DNA of 64,000 nucleotides from Bordetella parapertussis (lineage in GTDB: Bacteria > Pseudomonadota > Gammaproteobacteria > Burkholderiales > Burkholderiaceae_B): NCBI GenBank assembly GCA_945895265.1, contig CAMDEF010000006.1:1-64000 (forward strand). The letters run 5' to 3'. Position 1 is the first letter of the stretch, and each line of letters starts with the position of its first letter. A model generated the notes under the pieces. The model had not been told where the DNA came from, did not search any database, and saw nothing but the letters and a program-made list of their open reading frames with translations. Made by a program: the position numbers and the translations under genes. Positions 63,428 through 64,000 of the stretch are shown here, one piece after another.

Positions 63428-64000
63428 TTACATTTTGACGAGAACAGAGCCCCAAGTGAAGCCGCCCCCAACGCCTTGCAACAGTACCAACTGACCGGGC
63501 CGAATACGCCCATCACGTCGCGCGACGTCAAGCGCCAAAGGGATACTTGCCGCCGACGTATTGGCATGCTGATCCACGGTAACCACCACTTTTTCAAGCG
63601 GGATATCTAGCTTGCGCGCCAAAAAGATCAAAATACGCGAATTAGCCTGGTGCGGAATCAACCAATCAACTTCAGACAACTGCAAACCGGCCTGAGCAAC
63701 AACCTCACGCGCAGAACGATCAAGCACCGTAACTGCCTGCTTAAAGACTGCCTGACCATCCATACGCAAAAACGGATCACCTGTTACCGCACCGTAAGCA
63801 ACGTTACCAGCAGCCGCCAAAATGCCCATCTGACTACCATCTGCATGTAATTCGGCCGATAAAATTCCGGGCTCAGTACTGGCTTTAACAACCACTGCGC
63901 CCGCGCCATCACCGAACAACACACAGGTGCCGCGATCGTTCCAGTCAAGGATGCTTGAAAACACCTCAGCGCCAATCACTAAGGCACAGCGAGCCCGACC
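63428..64000 (-). CDS. fabH: 3-oxoacyl-ACP synthase III, C-terminal part
   Basis: Partial at the window edge; the N-terminal portion with the active cysteine lies beyond 64000. Seen: [19 protein letters not shown], catalytic histidine in [12 protein letters not shown], asparagine in [15 protein letters not shown], and C-terminal [20 protein letters not shown]. It initiates fatty acid synthesis from acetyl-CoA and malonyl-ACP. First of the fab genes here in transcription order. Confidence 0.95.
   Translation of the reverse strand, partial: GRARCALVIGAEVFSSILDWNDRGTCVLFGDGAGAVVVKASTEPGILSAELHADGSQMGILAAAGNVAYGAVTGDPFLRMDGQAVFKQAVTVLDRSAREVVAQAGLQLSEVDWLIPHQANSRILIFLARKLDIPLEKVVVTVDQHANTSAASIPLALDVARRDGRIRPGQLVLLQGVGGGFTWGSVLVKM

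Overview
The window looks like a chromosomal segment of a betaproteobacterium of the order Burkholderiales, most likely Alcaligenaceae-like. The evidence is the housekeeping order fabH-fabD-fabG-acpP-fabF-ygfX-like-rpoE-rseA-rseB-mucD-lepA-lepB-rnc-era-recO, the Bug-type (TTT) solute-binding protein, a CysB-type LysR regulator, and many Liv-type ABC transporters and amidases. Base composition is moderate, and codon use looks the same over most of the window. No rRNA, tRNA or CRISPR array was seen. The species is not identified.

Layout. (1) 1-4.4 kb: a LivF-type ATPase and a PaaK-like CoA ligase, then on the minus strand an MBL-fold hydrolase and a DUF2252 protein without its N-terminus. (2) 4.43-7.86 kb: a four-gene transposon (Zn-ribbon/HTH protein, DDE transposase, AAA ATPase, 68-aa protein) with TGATGG ends. 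(3) 7.86-11.4 kb: a decayed amide-utilisation locus, with an amiR stump cut at the transposon end, an amiC C-terminal fragment, a DUF1028 gene with an in-frame amber codon, a frameshifted GatC-like protein carrying octapeptide repeats, and an intact amidase. (4) 11.4-14.6 kb: a DUF3800 gene flanked by 19-bp direct repeats, then a TnpB-only IS200/IS605-type element with an omega-RNA-like right end and two further right-end-like hairpins.

(5) 14.6-23.6 kb: the heterotetrameric sarcosine oxidase operon soxBDAG, facing a polar amino acid ABC transporter and a YbaK/ProX editing protein. (6) 23.8-28.2 kb: prpE-glcG-acs, for propionate and acetate activation. (7) 28.3-34.7 kb: an NlpC/P60 lipoprotein, a DUF2325 protein with Fur-box-like sites upstream, cysB, pepA-holC, a BAX inhibitor-1 family protein, and an enoyl-CoA hydratase behind a structured leader.

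(8) 34.8-50.3 kb: a catabolic cluster with a complete Liv-type ABC transporter plus amidase, then an alpha/beta hydrolase, RraA-like protein, SDR, Bug protein, acyl-CoA ligase, acyl-CoA dehydrogenase, ThDP enzyme and zinc alcohol dehydrogenase. Together they suggest uptake of an amide or organic acid, hydrolysis, CoA activation and oxidation; the substrate is not evident. (9) 50.3-64 kb: the conserved block for DNA repair, RNA processing, protein secretion, envelope stress and fatty acid synthesis, ending inside fabH at the window edge.

The accessory novelty is concentrated between 4.4 and 14.6 kb, where two unrelated mobile elements, several broken genes and short direct repeats sit next to one another.
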